Below, in pieces: positions 1 through 9,213 of a DNA stretch of 29,829 bases. The stretch's first letter is position 1; every line of letters starts with the position of its first letter. A program made the position numbers and the translations under genes. A model generated the notes under the pieces. The model was not told where the DNA came from. It did no database searches and saw only the letters and a program-made list of their open reading frames with translations. The stretch is from CAYPHA01 sp964410215 (GTDB lineage: Bacteria > Calditrichota > Calditrichia > Calditrichales > CAYPHA01): the NCBI GenBank assembly GCA_964410215.1, contig CAYPHA010000058.1:1-29829 (forward strand), in the 5' to 3' direction.

Positions 1-2896
1 TCTCCACCCAGGCACCGAGAATATCATTGGGATTGAAATAATAGCGATCACCGATGGACCTCAGGTTTTTGGCATTGAACAGATTGGTTATCCGTGTATA
101 AAAGGACAATTTATGTTTTGAACCGACTTGTATGATTTTCTCCAGTTTCATATCAACGGTTTGTATGGGCGGATAACGGTAATTATCATAGGTATCGGGA
201 GGATCGTCCGCTGCCAAATGGGTGAACGTCTGACCGCTGATTATCCGGTACAGGATACTGGTGGTGGTGTTTTCCAGTACGTCATCGAGTAACGTACCGG
301 TCCAGTCTTCCGGATAATTCATGTAAAAATTGGCCCTCATGATATGAGGACGGCTGAAGGTTTTTTCCGTGGGAATCCGTTTATTGACCTCTGAATCCCA
401 TTCATAGGTCGCTTTACCGTCTTTGTTGAACCGCACAACACCGGGCGTGGCCCGTCCCTGTGTGGCTTTGGAAAAGGTGTAATTCACATCCAGGGTAAAC
501 CACCTGCTGAACAGGGTACGGAAGGTGATCTCAAAACCCCGCGAATCGCCATAATCGCCGGCGAGAAAGGTGGCGTAGGCAACATTAGGTTTGCGATTAT
601 CCTGATAAGGATAATAACCGTAGATGAGGCGGTCAAATAATCCGATCCGCTCGACCGTCTGATCAAACACATCTTTATAATAAGCGGTCACATCGAGGAT
701 AGCCAGGTCGCCGAAATTTTGTTTGACGCCCACTTCAAACTGGATGGTTTTCTGCGGCCTCAACGGCTCAACGGTATAGGAGACCACGCGCTCGGGATCG
801 CCGTCAGCCGAAGGGATATGTCGCGGTTCCCGGCCTTCCATAGCGGCCCGTTCCCTTTCAGCGATTATTTTTTCGACAATCGAAACCGGCCGGAAATACA
901 GAAACTCGAACATACGGTCCAGCGGCGGCATCTGGTAAAAATAGCCGTAGTTGAAATGAAGCAGGGTCATGTCGGTCACCGGAAAGGAGACACCGAGCCG
1001 GGGGCTGAACATATGATATGTTCGGGCCGGTTTGCGCGGTTTTTTTAATACATTTTCGAAACTGTATTTTACAGCACCCGTACTATCGACCTGATTCCCA
1101 TCGGGGTCCTGTGCCGGATCAAATGAGGGATCGATGGAGAGATTGTAAAGACTGTTCTCAGCGAACCAATCCCGGTTCGGGTTAAAATAGTCATAGCGCA
1201 CCCCGATATTGAGAATCATGCTCTCAAATTCCATTTTATCCTGCAGGTAAGCGGCAAACTGAAACGGAAAGAACTCCTCATTCAGCCCCCGGTTGATCCA
1301 CAGATCGGGTTCGACAGTGAAAGCCGGAAACCGCCAGCTTCCCTGCTCATCCACCCTGTTATAGTGAAACTCGAAACCGCTCTTCAGCAGATTCGCTTTA
1401 TCGAACTGCCAGCTGATATCGCCAACCAGAGAGATGTCTCCCGAGGCCATATTATTCCTGATCACCTGTGCATATTTATCATAAGGTTCATCGATCAGGT
1501 CTTCATAACGGTGGAAGCCCCAGATGGTACGTGTATCACTCTTTCCGATGACCGTATACTTGCTGGGGCCTTCATTGAAATCGACCAGGAACTGACTGAA
1601 TTTCAATCCATAAAACAATGTCGGCGAAAGCGTATGCGTCCAGTGTATACTCGAGCTATAGGTATAAATATTCAGAAGGGAGCCCCATCCCCTGTAGTAT
1701 TTGGCCTGCTGGGCAAAATCACCGTTTTCCTGAAGTGTTGAATGGGCATCATGGTTATACAGTCCGTTGAACCGGATTTTCATATTCGGGGTCAGGTTAT
1801 AGGTGATATTCAGCATACTATTTGTTCCGATGCGTGCATTTCTGGGATGCGGAAGGGTGTAGGCCTCCTGTTTATACTGACCGGTCAGAAAAAAATTGAC
1901 GGTCCGGTTATTCCATTCCATAAGATAGCCACCCAGACTGAAATCCAGAAAATGGTCCGGAATGCGCCGGTAATCGTAAATCTGCCGTTGCCGGTATGGT
2001 GTCCACCAGGCCGGATCCAGCGAACCGTTTTCCAGCGTATGATCACGATATTCCTTCTGTGTCTCCGGATCATAAATATAATTGCCAAAATGGCGCTGAC
2101 CCGGTAATCCATATCGATAATCAAGCGAGGCCGTCCATTCTTTACCACCCTCTTTGGTTACAATATTGACGATACCGGACTGGGCTTCACCATATTCGGC
2201 ATTAAAACCGCCGGTGATCACCTGTGCTTCCTCGATCGCATTCTTGTTTATATTCGTGAACGAGCCCCCCCAGTCCGCCCGTCCGGCAACCAGCGCGGAC
2301 GTTCGCACCCCATCGACATACCACTTCACCTCTTCCTGGCTTCCCCCGCGGACGGAGTAGCGTTTTTCCCCCCGTCCGGCCGAATTCAATCCACCGATTA
2401 CAGGAATTTCATCAAAGAAAACACCGGTTTGCAGCATCAATCCTTCTTTGGTATCATCAACCGGTAACTGGAACAGCTCTTCCGCACCGACGAACTGTGT
2501 ACTCGATGTCACATCCTTCTGGATGACCGGACGGTCTGCGGTTATGACGATGGTTTCATCCAGCTCGATCAGTTGTTCTTCCATTTCCACATCGATCCGG
2601 GTGGTATGATCGATGCTGACACGCACGTTTTGTATGATGGTTGCCTGGTAGCCAACCATCGTCATACTGAGTTCGTACGAACCCGGCGGGACCTGAAGAA
2701 TCAGATAAACGCCATCTTCATCGGAGGCTGCGCCCAGCGACTGGCCTTCGAGCACAACATTTACACCTGCGAGTGGTTCACCGGTTTGTTTATCCGTTAT
2801 CTGTCCGGTGATTTTGCCCGTCACTCCGGCGGTCATTTCCCGGGGAAACAGTGTTAAACCGATAAGCAAGATAATAATGAACCTTCCCCAATGCAT
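1..2896 (-). CDS. TonB-dependent outer-membrane receptor (partial, C-terminus beyond left edge)
   Basis: My reading of the minus strand from the ATG at 2896 stays open to base 1, giving about 965 codons with no stop. The N-terminus is a signal peptide with a hydrophobic core (FIIILLIGLTLF). Residues about 27-110 form a carboxypeptidase-regulatory-like beta-sandwich (GQITDKQTGEPLAGVNV, PPGSYELSM). The plug domain follows, with YVDGV and the typical NAEYGEAQSGIVNIVTKEGG. The rest is barrel sequence rich in alternating aromatic residues; the last visible residues include NLFNAKN, which is typical of a late barrel strand, so only a short C-terminal piece should be missing. Such receptors import bulky substrates across the outer membrane using TonB energy. 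The substrate cannot be read from sequence, and no SusD-like partner is visible. A channel operon ends 122 bases upstream. The family assignment is secure; the ligand is unknown. Confidence 0.93.
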   Translation of the reverse strand, partial: MHWGRFIIILLIGLTLFPREMTAGVTGKITGQITDKQTGEPLAGVNVVLEGQSLGAASDEDGVYLILQVPPGSYELSMTMVGYQATIIQNVRVSIDHTTRIDVEMEEQLIELDETIVITADRPVIQKDVTSSTQFVGAEELFQLPVDDTKEGLMLQTGVFFDEIPVIGGLNSAGRGEKRYSVRGGSQEEVKWYVDGVRTSALVAGRADWGGSFTNINKNAIEEAQVITGGFNAEYGEAQSGIVNIVTKEGGKEWTASLDYRYGLPGQRHFGNYIYDPETQKEYRDHTLENGSLDPAWWTPYRQRQIYDYRRIPDHFLDFSLGGYLMEWNNRTVNFFLTGQYKQEAYTLPHPRNARIGTNSMLNITYNLTPNMKIRFNGLYNHDAHSTLQENGDFAQQAKYYRGWGSLLNIYTYSSSIHWTHTLSPTLFYGLKFSQFLVDFNEGPSKYTVIGKSDTRTIWGFHRYEDLIDEPYDKYAQVIRNNMASGDISLVGDISWQFDKANLLKSGFEFHYNRVDEQGSWRFPAFTVEPDLWINRGLNEEFFPFQFAAYLQDKMEFESMILNIGVRYDYFNPNRDWFAENSLYNLSIDPSFDPAQDPDGNQVDSTGAVKYSFENVLKKPRKPARTYHMFSPRLGVSFPVTDMTLLHFNYGYFYQMPPLDRMFEFLYFRPVSIVEKIIAERERAAMEGREPRHIPSADGDPERVVSYTVEPLRPQKTIQFEVGVKQNFGDLAILDVTAYYKDVFDQTVERIGLFDRLIYGYYPYQDNRKPNVAYATFLAGDYGDSRGFEITFRTLFSRWFTLDVNYTFSKATQGRATPGVVRFNKDGKATYEWDSEVNKRIPTEKTFSRPHIMRANFYMNYPEDWTGTLLDDVLENTTTSILYRIISGQTFTHLAADDPPDTYDNYRYPPIQTVDMKLEKIIQVGSKHKLSFYTRITNLFNAKNLRSIGDRYYFNPNDILGAWVE

Positions 2897-2981
2897 GATC
2901 TTTTCCTTACTGAATAATTGGCCTGCAAAGAAGAAATGGATATTTCAATGGTAATTAAAACAGAATATGGTATTAAATAAG

Positions 2982-3013
2982 CCGGTAAAAATCAATGAAT
3001 TTTCATCTACCGG
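2982..3013 (-). terminator. Possible weak terminator hairpin after the MscS gene
   Basis: CCGGTA at 2982-2987 pairs exactly with TACCGG at 3008-3013 around a 20-base loop, starting 5 bases past the stop codon of the MscS gene at 3019. On the minus strand it is followed by CTTATTTAATACC, which is AT-rich but not a clean T-run. It could end the ATPase/MscS transcript before the TonB receptor gene. The stem is short, so this is only suggestive. Confidence 0.3.
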
Positions 3014-3018
3014 TGCAT

Positions 3019-3915
3019 TTATTCTCTGGTTTTTTGATGATCCAGCCTGGAAACCGGAAGAGGCTGAGCACTGCGAAGGTGCAGATCGCGCTGTGGAAAA
3101 GGAATTTCGACATTATTGGCCCGGAATTTACGCACGATGGCACAATTGAGGTCCGAGCGGATAATATGGTGTTTCTGCGGATGATTGATCCAGACCCGCA
3201 ATACCATATTCCATGATGAGTCACCAAAGTCACGCAGCAATACATCCGTCTGCGGATATTTCAACACTTCGGGATGCTCTTCGGCGACTTCACGAAGTGA
3301 ACGCAGCACCGTATCCAGATCCGACTGGTAGGAAACACCGACTTCGATATCGAGACGGATTTTGGTATCACCATGGGACCAGTTGATGACATTACTGGAA
3401 ACGAAGTCTGAATTTGGAACGATAATGGACACATTGTTCAGTGAACGAATCGTGGTTGATCGAATGTTAATATCCGTCACATCCCCTTCCGTATCACCAA
3501 CCATGATCCGGTCGCCGATTTTGATCGGACGTTCAAAAAGTATGATGACACCCGCGATAAAATTGGAGGTGACATTCTGCAAACCAAAACCGATCCCGAC
3601 GGACAGTAAGCCGAAAATGACAGCCAGGCCACTTAGATTTATGCCGATAAACTGGAAGGATATAATGGCACCGATGATCATTATCACGTAATGATTAATG
3701 CGCTGCATCGTATACCGGGTACCCTTGTCGATTTTAAATCCATCCAGTATCCGTCTTAAAACAAACCGATTCAACGTTTTCGATGAAATAAAGAAGATGA
3801 GCATCAAAAGCAGAAACATGAGGATCGATGAAATTGAAACCGGTGTCATGTTCAGTTCGAATAATTTGTAGTTCAGAACATCCATCATCTGTTTAAACAA
3901 CTCATCGAGATTCAT
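3019..3915 (-). CDS. MscS-family mechanosensitive ion channel
   Basis: About 298 residues. The first membrane segment is near residues 20-45 (SSILMFLLLMLIFFIS), with others near 75-100. These precede the MscS pore helix and beta domain, recognisable from GIGFGLQNVTSNFIAGV and LFERPIKIGDRI. A soluble C-terminal vestibule with VPNSDFVSSNVINWS follows. The family opens non-selective pores in the inner membrane when tension rises. I chose the ATG at 3915 because GGAG at 3924-3927 is well placed; a GTG at 3948 would add 11 residues and overlap the upstream gene but has no good ribosome site. It lies directly downstream of a second MscS paralogue and a large ATPase, almost certainly on one transcript. 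The C-terminus ends in a basic tail. Family assignment is strong; the gating stimulus is unknown. Confidence 0.93.
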   Translation of the reverse strand: MNLDELFKQMMDVLNYKLFELNMTPVSISSILMFLLLMLIFFISSKTLNRFVLRRILDGFKIDKGTRYTMQRINHYVIMIIGAIISFQFIGINLSGLAVIFGLLSVGIGFGLQNVTSNFIAGVIILFERPIKIGDRIMVGDTEGDVTDINIRSTTIRSLNNVSIIVPNSDFVSSNVINWSHGDTKIRLDIEVGVSYQSDLDTVLRSLREVAEEHPEVLKYPQTDVLLRDFGDSSWNMVLRVWINHPQKHHIIRSDLNCAIVRKFRANNVEIPFPQRDLHLRSAQPLPVSRLDHQKTRE

Positions 3916-3940
3916 GGTAAAGGCTCCGTCATCGTTTGGT

Positions 3941-4909
3941 TTAGGCACGCGTCATCATTGAGAGTTCTTCAGGCCTTATTAATTTCTTCTTCAGTAGTTG
4001 TTGCACGACAAGTTCCGTCATTTCACTGGCAAAAGCAAATTCATAACGCAGGTCAAAGACATAGGCTTTAAGCCGGACTTTTAACAGGGACCGGCCCTGA
4101 TGTATTTCATTCTTAATGATGATGGCGATAGGTTTTTTCAGATAAATATAACGGGAAACCGCAGCCGCCCGGAAGGCGATCCGTTTCATGGCCAGTATAT
4201 CAACCTGGGCAGGCAGATAAAACTCCGCCACCACCTGGCAATTAAACTCACCGGAATTGGAATTCGATACCGACTGGTTGACAATTTCACTATTTGGTAT
4301 GGAAACCATGGAATCGTCCGGTGTAACCATCCTCACGGTGCGCAAACCGATCTGGACCACTTCGCCATAGTGCTCGCCGACCTGAATCTTGTCACCCACC
4401 TGGAAAGGCCGGTCAAACAGAATCATGATCCCGCCGAAGATATTTTTCAGAATGTCCTGGGAAGCAAAGCCCACCGCAATACCTGCCGATGCGGTCACGG
4501 CTATCAGTGTTTCTATGGGAGGCGCGATCACAGCCGCGATGATAAAATAGATGCTAAAAGTCCATGCACCGATACGAATGATCGGCACCAGTCCCTTTAT
4601 AAGAAGTCGCAGATTAGCCCAGCGCTCTCCGATCGTTTCCAGTAGTTTGCTCACATATCTGATTATGACAAAGGCAATCAGAAAGATGGTGAGACTCCAG
4701 AAAATTTTGCCGAAAGAAATATCCCATTCAATATCCTGGCTTTTGTCCATGAGATATTCACCCTTATTAGAAACACTTTTTTCAGCGGCCGCCGTATCCT
4801 GCTCCGATTCTACTGTTGTGGTTTGGGCGAGTAAAGCATGCTTCAGCCCAGACGGGAAGCTAATTAAATTAAAAAACATCACAACTGTAAATAGTATGCG
4901 CAGACCCAT
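3941..4909 (-). CDS. MscS-family channel with N-terminal signal-like segment
   Basis: 322 residues. The N-terminus is a hydrophobic signal-like segment (LFTVVMFFNLISF), then a periplasmic-looking polar stretch to about residue 60. Membrane helices follow near 65-85 and 108-140. The pore region reads SAGIAVGFASQDILKNIFGG, followed by the beta-domain motif LFDRPFQVGDKIQVG and SIPNSEIVNQSVSNSNS. It differs clearly from the channel at 3019-3915, so the two are paralogues and not a recent duplication. The ATG at 4909 sits 11 bases after the ATPase stop codon, with GAG in between as a weak ribosome site. The downstream channel starts about 25 bases beyond this stop if its ATG is used, or overlaps it if its GTG is used. 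Co-transcription with the ATPase is very likely. Subfamily and trigger are not known. Confidence 0.92.
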   Translation of the reverse strand: MGLRILFTVVMFFNLISFPSGLKHALLAQTTTVESEQDTAAAEKSVSNKGEYLMDKSQDIEWDISFGKIFWSLTIFLIAFVIIRYVSKLLETIGERWANLRLLIKGLVPIIRIGAWTFSIYFIIAAVIAPPIETLIAVTASAGIAVGFASQDILKNIFGGIMILFDRPFQVGDKIQVGEHYGEVVQIGLRTVRMVTPDDSMVSIPNSEIVNQSVSNSNSGEFNCQVVAEFYLPAQVDILAMKRIAFRAAAVSRYIYLKKPIAIIIKNEIHQGRSLLKVRLKAYVFDLRYEFAFASEMTELVVQQLLKKKLIRPEELSMMTRA

Positions 4910-4920
4910 CTTCTCAACCC

Positions 4921-7900
4921 TCAGTTTAAGATATTCATGGATTTCAATGTTTTTATCACGGGCCTGTATAACAGGGGATGCACCGAATATTTCGCATTAT
5001 TCCGTTCCAGAAAGCCTTTTTTGTAGAGCCGGCCAAGTATGGAACGACTCACATCCGGTTCCTGATTGAAAATGTACGCATGCTGCTCTTCGGTAAGAAC
5101 ATCATGCTGGATTAGCGCAGCCAGTGTAAAATATTCTTCCGGGTATAATTGGAATAGTGCTGATTTATCCAGATTAATTTCCCCGGCAATATTGATATCT
5201 TCTTCATTAAATGTATTAATCGCACTCAGCCAGAAAATGAGGGCTGACTTTATATTCCCTCCCGAAATATCTGTCAGTTCATCAAAAAACAGATTACGTA
5301 AATATTCCTGTTTTTGCTCGTCACCGGAAATCTTTTTATACTGCCTGGATGTCAACACTTTTTCCGGTACAGCGAATTGCAGCCCGTAACCGCTCACCTG
5401 ATGACGTGTTAAAATGACCTGTTTTATATCTTCCAGTTCGAGCGCATTCAACACAATAATCCGCTTGAAATAATCGGATATCTGCAGAACCCGGTCCAGG
5501 TATTGCCATGCGTAAAGGCCGCAGGATACCACCCAGAATACATTCGATCCCGTTTGTGCTATAAGCAGCAGGAACTGTTCCATTACATCGAAGCCGTCGA
5601 TAACACGAAGAAACAGGTTTTGTATATTTTCCACGATACAGACCTGCTTCTGCGGTAAAGATTTTATTTTCTCTTCGAATGCTTCTATGGATGAAACATC
5701 AGAGAATTCGAACGCTTCATTGAGCAGACGCAGTAGCTCCGCCTCCGTGTATATGGTATCCGTACAATTAATTTTTATGACATTAAAAGCGGTAAAAATC
5801 TCCTTTTCACAAAAATTTACAATCGTGGTTTTACCGTTACCTTTTTCCCCTACAAGAGCTGTAACAGCCTGGTAGCCTTCTTTATAGTTTTGAAAATCGC
5901 TGCTGATTTGTTCCAATACAGCCGATCGCCCGTAAAAGAAGCGTTTTTCTTCGAGGGGATCGAAGCGAAAGAGACGCTGGTAGACATATGGCATTTTTCC
6001 GATTTTCTTATGGGTATCAATCAGAAAGCGGGTTATATGATCCCCTTCCAGCGATTCCTGCGGACCAAGCCGTGTCACTTTCCGGAGTTGGAACAGGGTT
6101 GATTTTGCTTTATGAATCAGGTGAAGAGCAATACGTAGTATTCTCGGGAAAAAGCCTTTAATTTTTCTCCAGATCTTGTTTCTGGTTTCAACCAGCCGTT
6201 CCCTGGCACGTACGCGGGCAACCCGTAACCTCAATTCAATAATTTTTTCGCTATCGGATAGCTTTTGCAGCTCATTGAGGAGTTTCCTGACAATTATACC
6301 GAAATGTTCCGTATTTTTCTCTAAATCTTCATTTATTTCACCTTCCAGTTCCTTTAAATTACTTTTTGTGCGTTCCAGGCCGCTCACCGCTATTTCACGG
6401 GCTTCCGCAACAGCATTTTCATCACTCCGCTCCTTTAAAAGATTATAAGCAGCATCCAGATTGAATTCCACAATCTGATCAAGGGAAGAAATCCGACGTA
6501 AGGTTGACTCCAGTTCCCTGCTTAAATTGGCTTCCAGTGTTTTAAAGTTCTGGTTTGCTCTTGACAATATCTCATCATCTATCAGCTCTTTGAAATGCAC
6601 TTGATCCACTTTTGTATCCGGCGGTATATGATCAAGATCGCATTCTTTATATATCAGATGTACATCTGTCAATTGGCTGCTATCTTTCTCAATTCGTCTG
6701 AAAAAACCATGAAAAGTCTGAACAAAATCCGCCTGGGTAATCGTGTCCAGAAGATGAGGAAGTTTTTGCTGTCGTAACAATTTGACAAGCGATCGGCTCT
6801 CAGCCAATACCTCCTTACGCAGCTCAGGTTTTTGAATTTCATTTTCTTTTTTAAATACTTCCAATGACTTATGCACATCTGCATTTATCGCATAAAAAGC
6901 CGGACGGAGGTTTTTTTGAACGGTATTATGAATCAGCTCCAGGGTATGCTCATATTTTTCAATGACAGATAATTGAAGCTTTGAAAGCTCAAGATCTTTT
7001 AACCAGTCTCCCTGCGATCCCTGGAAATGATTTTTCCATTTTTTCTGATCCCTGGAAAAGTCCTGTTCGAGTCCTTTCCATTTTCGGGCAATTTTTTTCT
7101 CATTAAATACCCCTCCGGAAAGGAGCGGACTTCCCGCTATGAGCCACTTTTCGGAAATATCTTCCTTCATGTTCTGGATAAAGGTTTCGTTCTCCTTTAA
7201 TGCCGATTTTTTATGGTGTTCCAGTTCTTCCTGTAGCTCCTTTATGACGGACAGGTATTGTTCATTGCTTTTCCGGAGATCGTATTTTCTCATGTCTTCC
7301 CAGTAGGACGCCTCTGCAGAAGCGAGGGCTTCAGCACAAATCGTGTTATCTTTCAGTGTCTCAGACGCATTGTGCATCTTTTCCAGCATTTCTGAGTAGA
7401 GCTGCAGACAGGCCTGCCATTGTTTGTAGATCAATGTTGCTGCCGGAACAACAATGAAATACTGAATAAACTGGTGAGAATTGAAAAGCCTTCCTTTTTC
7501 CTCGATGCCTTTTTTACTGGCCTGTTTTATCGAATGTTTTCGTTTTGCATTATACCTCATCATTGTAAAATATTTACGCCAAAGTGACCATCGTGAAGAA
7601 GCGGCATACCGGTCTGCCCGGATTTCAGTGAACGGCATGGCATGCATTACATCAAACGAGGCATACCAGTGATCAGTCTCTTTCAATACGTTTTGCCAGG
7701 GAGGAATAGAATACCAGTCCGGCCTGTCAAGGGGTCCCGATTTAAGCTGTTCAATGTGCCCATTCAGATGTTCATGCAATTTTCGCTGAAAGGTCCGTAT
7801 TAACTCTTCCTGATGGTTCCCGGATATGCTTTCTTTAAGGTCTTGCTGAGATTCCTTAAAGGAATCGATACGTTCTTTCAAAAATGTGTGCCACGCACCT

Positions 7901-7962
7901 GTATTATTTTTCAAGGCACCTTCCAGGATCGGGAAAAAATCACTTATAATGCTATCTAACAT
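4921..7962 (-). CDS. Large P-loop ATPase with long helical N-terminus, linked to MscS channels
   Basis: 1013 residues. Residues about 1-640 are highly charged and mostly alpha-helical, with long coiled-coil-like stretches and one hydrophobic patch near 165-180 (FIQYFIVVPAATLIY). A basic hydrophobic segment (FFPRILRIALHLI) near 620 may touch membrane. The ATPase domain starts after FYGRSAVLEQI, as in ORC/STAND-type AAA proteins. The Walker A is GEKGNGKT at 705-712. The expected Walker B is VCIVEN, with Glu778-Asn779 where Asp-Glu is usual. The C-terminal 100 residues look like a winged helix (DVSRSILGRLYKKGFLERN). It begins the ATPase-MscS-MscS operon and lies 100 bases downstream of a porin gene. 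Mechanism is unknown; energy-dependent or nucleotide-sensing control of the channels is inference from context only. Confidence 0.85.
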   Translation of the reverse strand: MLDSIISDFFPILEGALKNNTGAWHTFLKERIDSFKESQQDLKESISGNHQEELIRTFQRKLHEHLNGHIEQLKSGPLDRPDWYSIPPWQNVLKETDHWYASFDVMHAMPFTEIRADRYAASSRWSLWRKYFTMMRYNAKRKHSIKQASKKGIEEKGRLFNSHQFIQYFIVVPAATLIYKQWQACLQLYSEMLEKMHNASETLKDNTICAEALASAEASYWEDMRKYDLRKSNEQYLSVIKELQEELEHHKKSALKENETFIQNMKEDISEKWLIAGSPLLSGGVFNEKKIARKWKGLEQDFSRDQKKWKNHFQGSQGDWLKDLELSKLQLSVIEKYEHTLELIHNTVQKNLRPAFYAINADVHKSLEVFKKENEIQKPELRKEVLAESRSLVKLLRQQKLPHLLDTITQADFVQTFHGFFRRIEKDSSQLTDVHLIYKECDLDHIPPDTKVDQVHFKELIDDEILSRANQNFKTLEANLSRELESTLRRISSLDQIVEFNLDAAYNLLKERSDENAVAEAREIAVSGLERTKSNLKELEGEINEDLEKNTEHFGIIVRKLLNELQKLSDSEKIIELRLRVARVRARERLVETRNKIWRKIKGFFPRILRIALHLIHKAKSTLFQLRKVTRLGPQESLEGDHITRFLIDTHKKIGKMPYVYQRLFRFDPLEEKRFFYGRSAVLEQISSDFQNYKEGYQAVTALVGEKGNGKTTIVNFCEKEIFTAFNVIKINCTDTIYTEAELLRLLNEAFEFSDVSSIEAFEEKIKSLPQKQVCIVENIQNLFLRVIDGFDVMEQFLLLIAQTGSNVFWVVSCGLYAWQYLDRVLQISDYFKRIIVLNALELEDIKQVILTRHQVSGYGLQFAVPEKVLTSRQYKKISGDEQKQEYLRNLFFDELTDISGGNIKSALIFWLSAINTFNEEDINIAGEINLDKSALFQLYPEEYFTLAALIQHDVLTEEQHAYIFNQEPDVSRSILGRLYKKGFLERNNAKYSVHPLLYRPVIKTLKSMNILN

Positions 7963-8062
7963 GGGTTTACCCGTTTTGTTTGATTTCAGAATACATTATT
8001 ATAAGTCCGGCTTATTCAGGTATAATGAATCAACCTTTAGTAAAGTTTATGTTTTATCCTTT

Positions 8063-9112
8063 TCATAATGCAATTTGTGAGTTAAATAAAATCTGGTGAT
8101 TCTTAACGCTCGATTTTTCCAGATCCACAACATAATTAATTTGCATTTCTGTAACACCCGTAGGCCAGACGTTCAGTCCCAGTATCAACCAGTCATTTTT
8201 TCCGGCAGAATTAATTTTTTCATAATCAAAATGATCCCATCTGGAAAGAATCTGAATGTCACCGGGAACGAGATCATATCCTAGAGTAAAATGAAAACCG
8301 GAAGGAGAGAATGTAACATCTTCATCATTTTTCAATTGTACATGCAGATATTCTCCGGCCAACAAGAAGTCTCCAGAGGTCCAACGGAGATCCGTACCTA
8401 TACACAGCCTGGATCCAGAAAAATCAGTGATAGACTTAGATATGAGACTCAAATCTTTATCCTCACTGAACGCGGCATTGAAGCCAACCTCCAGATTTGT
8501 TAGTTGATGCGAGCCTCGCTTTTGTAAGGGATTAAATATAATTCTCCCGGCCGAAAGAAAATGTTGATTGTCATTAGCATTATCCTTGTAATGATTCCCA
8601 TTAAAAACACCAACTTCATATCGCAGTAAATGCTCCACTACATCTCCGCTTATCATTAAACCAATTTGCCTGCCGGGAACAAGGTTCTGGACAACCCGGG
8701 ACCGGTTTACAAAATCGATATTAGGTGCAGCAATCAGGAATTCTTTACTGAATGGAACCTTAAACTGACCAATGGTGAGACGTGGTAAATGTTTCCTTTC
8801 GAAATACATGTAGGCATCAAGTAATGCCGGAGCATTGATATGATTAAGTTGAAAAAAATAACCGAATCCGCCATCGAAAACACCCTTTACCTGAAAACGG
8901 GCATTGGCGACGCTGAATCCGTTATTGCCATTGAAATGCCGGTCATTCTGATAATCAAAAACAAATTGCATCACTATTCCCGGGGAGAAATATTCCTTTT
9001 GGAAATGCTGTTTGAATGCATACAGCAGAGGTTCCTTTTTCTCTTCAGCTAGCACTATTTGCAGCATTGACCCAAAAAAAATAATATAGGCAGCATGAAA
9101 AAGATGTTTCAT
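8063..9112 (-). CDS. OprO/OprP-like outer-membrane porin
   Basis: About 349 residues with a signal peptide (FHAAYIIFFGSMLQIVLA) cleaved near residue 23. The mature part resembles phosphate-selective porins O and P: ARFQVKGVFDGGFGYFFQLN, DAYMYFERKHLPRLTIGQFKVPFS, then FVNRSRVVQNLVPGRQIGLMISG. Amphipathic beta strands continue to the end. These proteins form trimeric outer-membrane channels, often for anions, but the basic residues that give selectivity cannot be placed without a model. The ATG at 9112 is preferred over the GTG at 9115 because AGGGA lies about 8 bases before it. The gene is separated by about 100 bases on each side, so it may be its own unit or lead the ATPase/MscS operon. Confidence 0.87.
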   Translation of the reverse strand: MKHLFHAAYIIFFGSMLQIVLAEEKKEPLLYAFKQHFQKEYFSPGIVMQFVFDYQNDRHFNGNNGFSVANARFQVKGVFDGGFGYFFQLNHINAPALLDAYMYFERKHLPRLTIGQFKVPFSKEFLIAAPNIDFVNRSRVVQNLVPGRQIGLMISGDVVEHLLRYEVGVFNGNHYKDNANDNQHFLSAGRIIFNPLQKRGSHQLTNLEVGFNAAFSEDKDLSLISKSITDFSGSRLCIGTDLRWTSGDFLLAGEYLHVQLKNDEDVTFSPSGFHFTLGYDLVPGDIQILSRWDHFDYEKINSAGKNDWLILGLNVWPTGVTEMQINYVVDLEKSSVKNHQILFNSQIAL

Positions 9113-9213
9113 CACATATTTCCCTATTTTAAGATTGTAACTGATTTAAATAGTTTAAGCTAATTCTACTCACTCCAACTACCCGAATATCAATCATTCA
9201 TCGCTGACATAGC

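Noticed and set aside
719..2857. Several plus-strand open frames of 94-125 codons
   Set aside because: They are shadows of the TonB receptor, whose frame is continuous on the minus strand with family motifs throughout.
3019..4909. The two MscS genes as a recent tandem duplication
   Set aside because: Their pore and beta-domain sequences differ throughout and only one has a signal-like N-terminus, so they diverged long ago.
4100..5069. Plus-strand open frames of 172 and 181 codons
   Set aside because: They are complementary to the MscS and ATPase genes and show no recognised domain or ribosome site.
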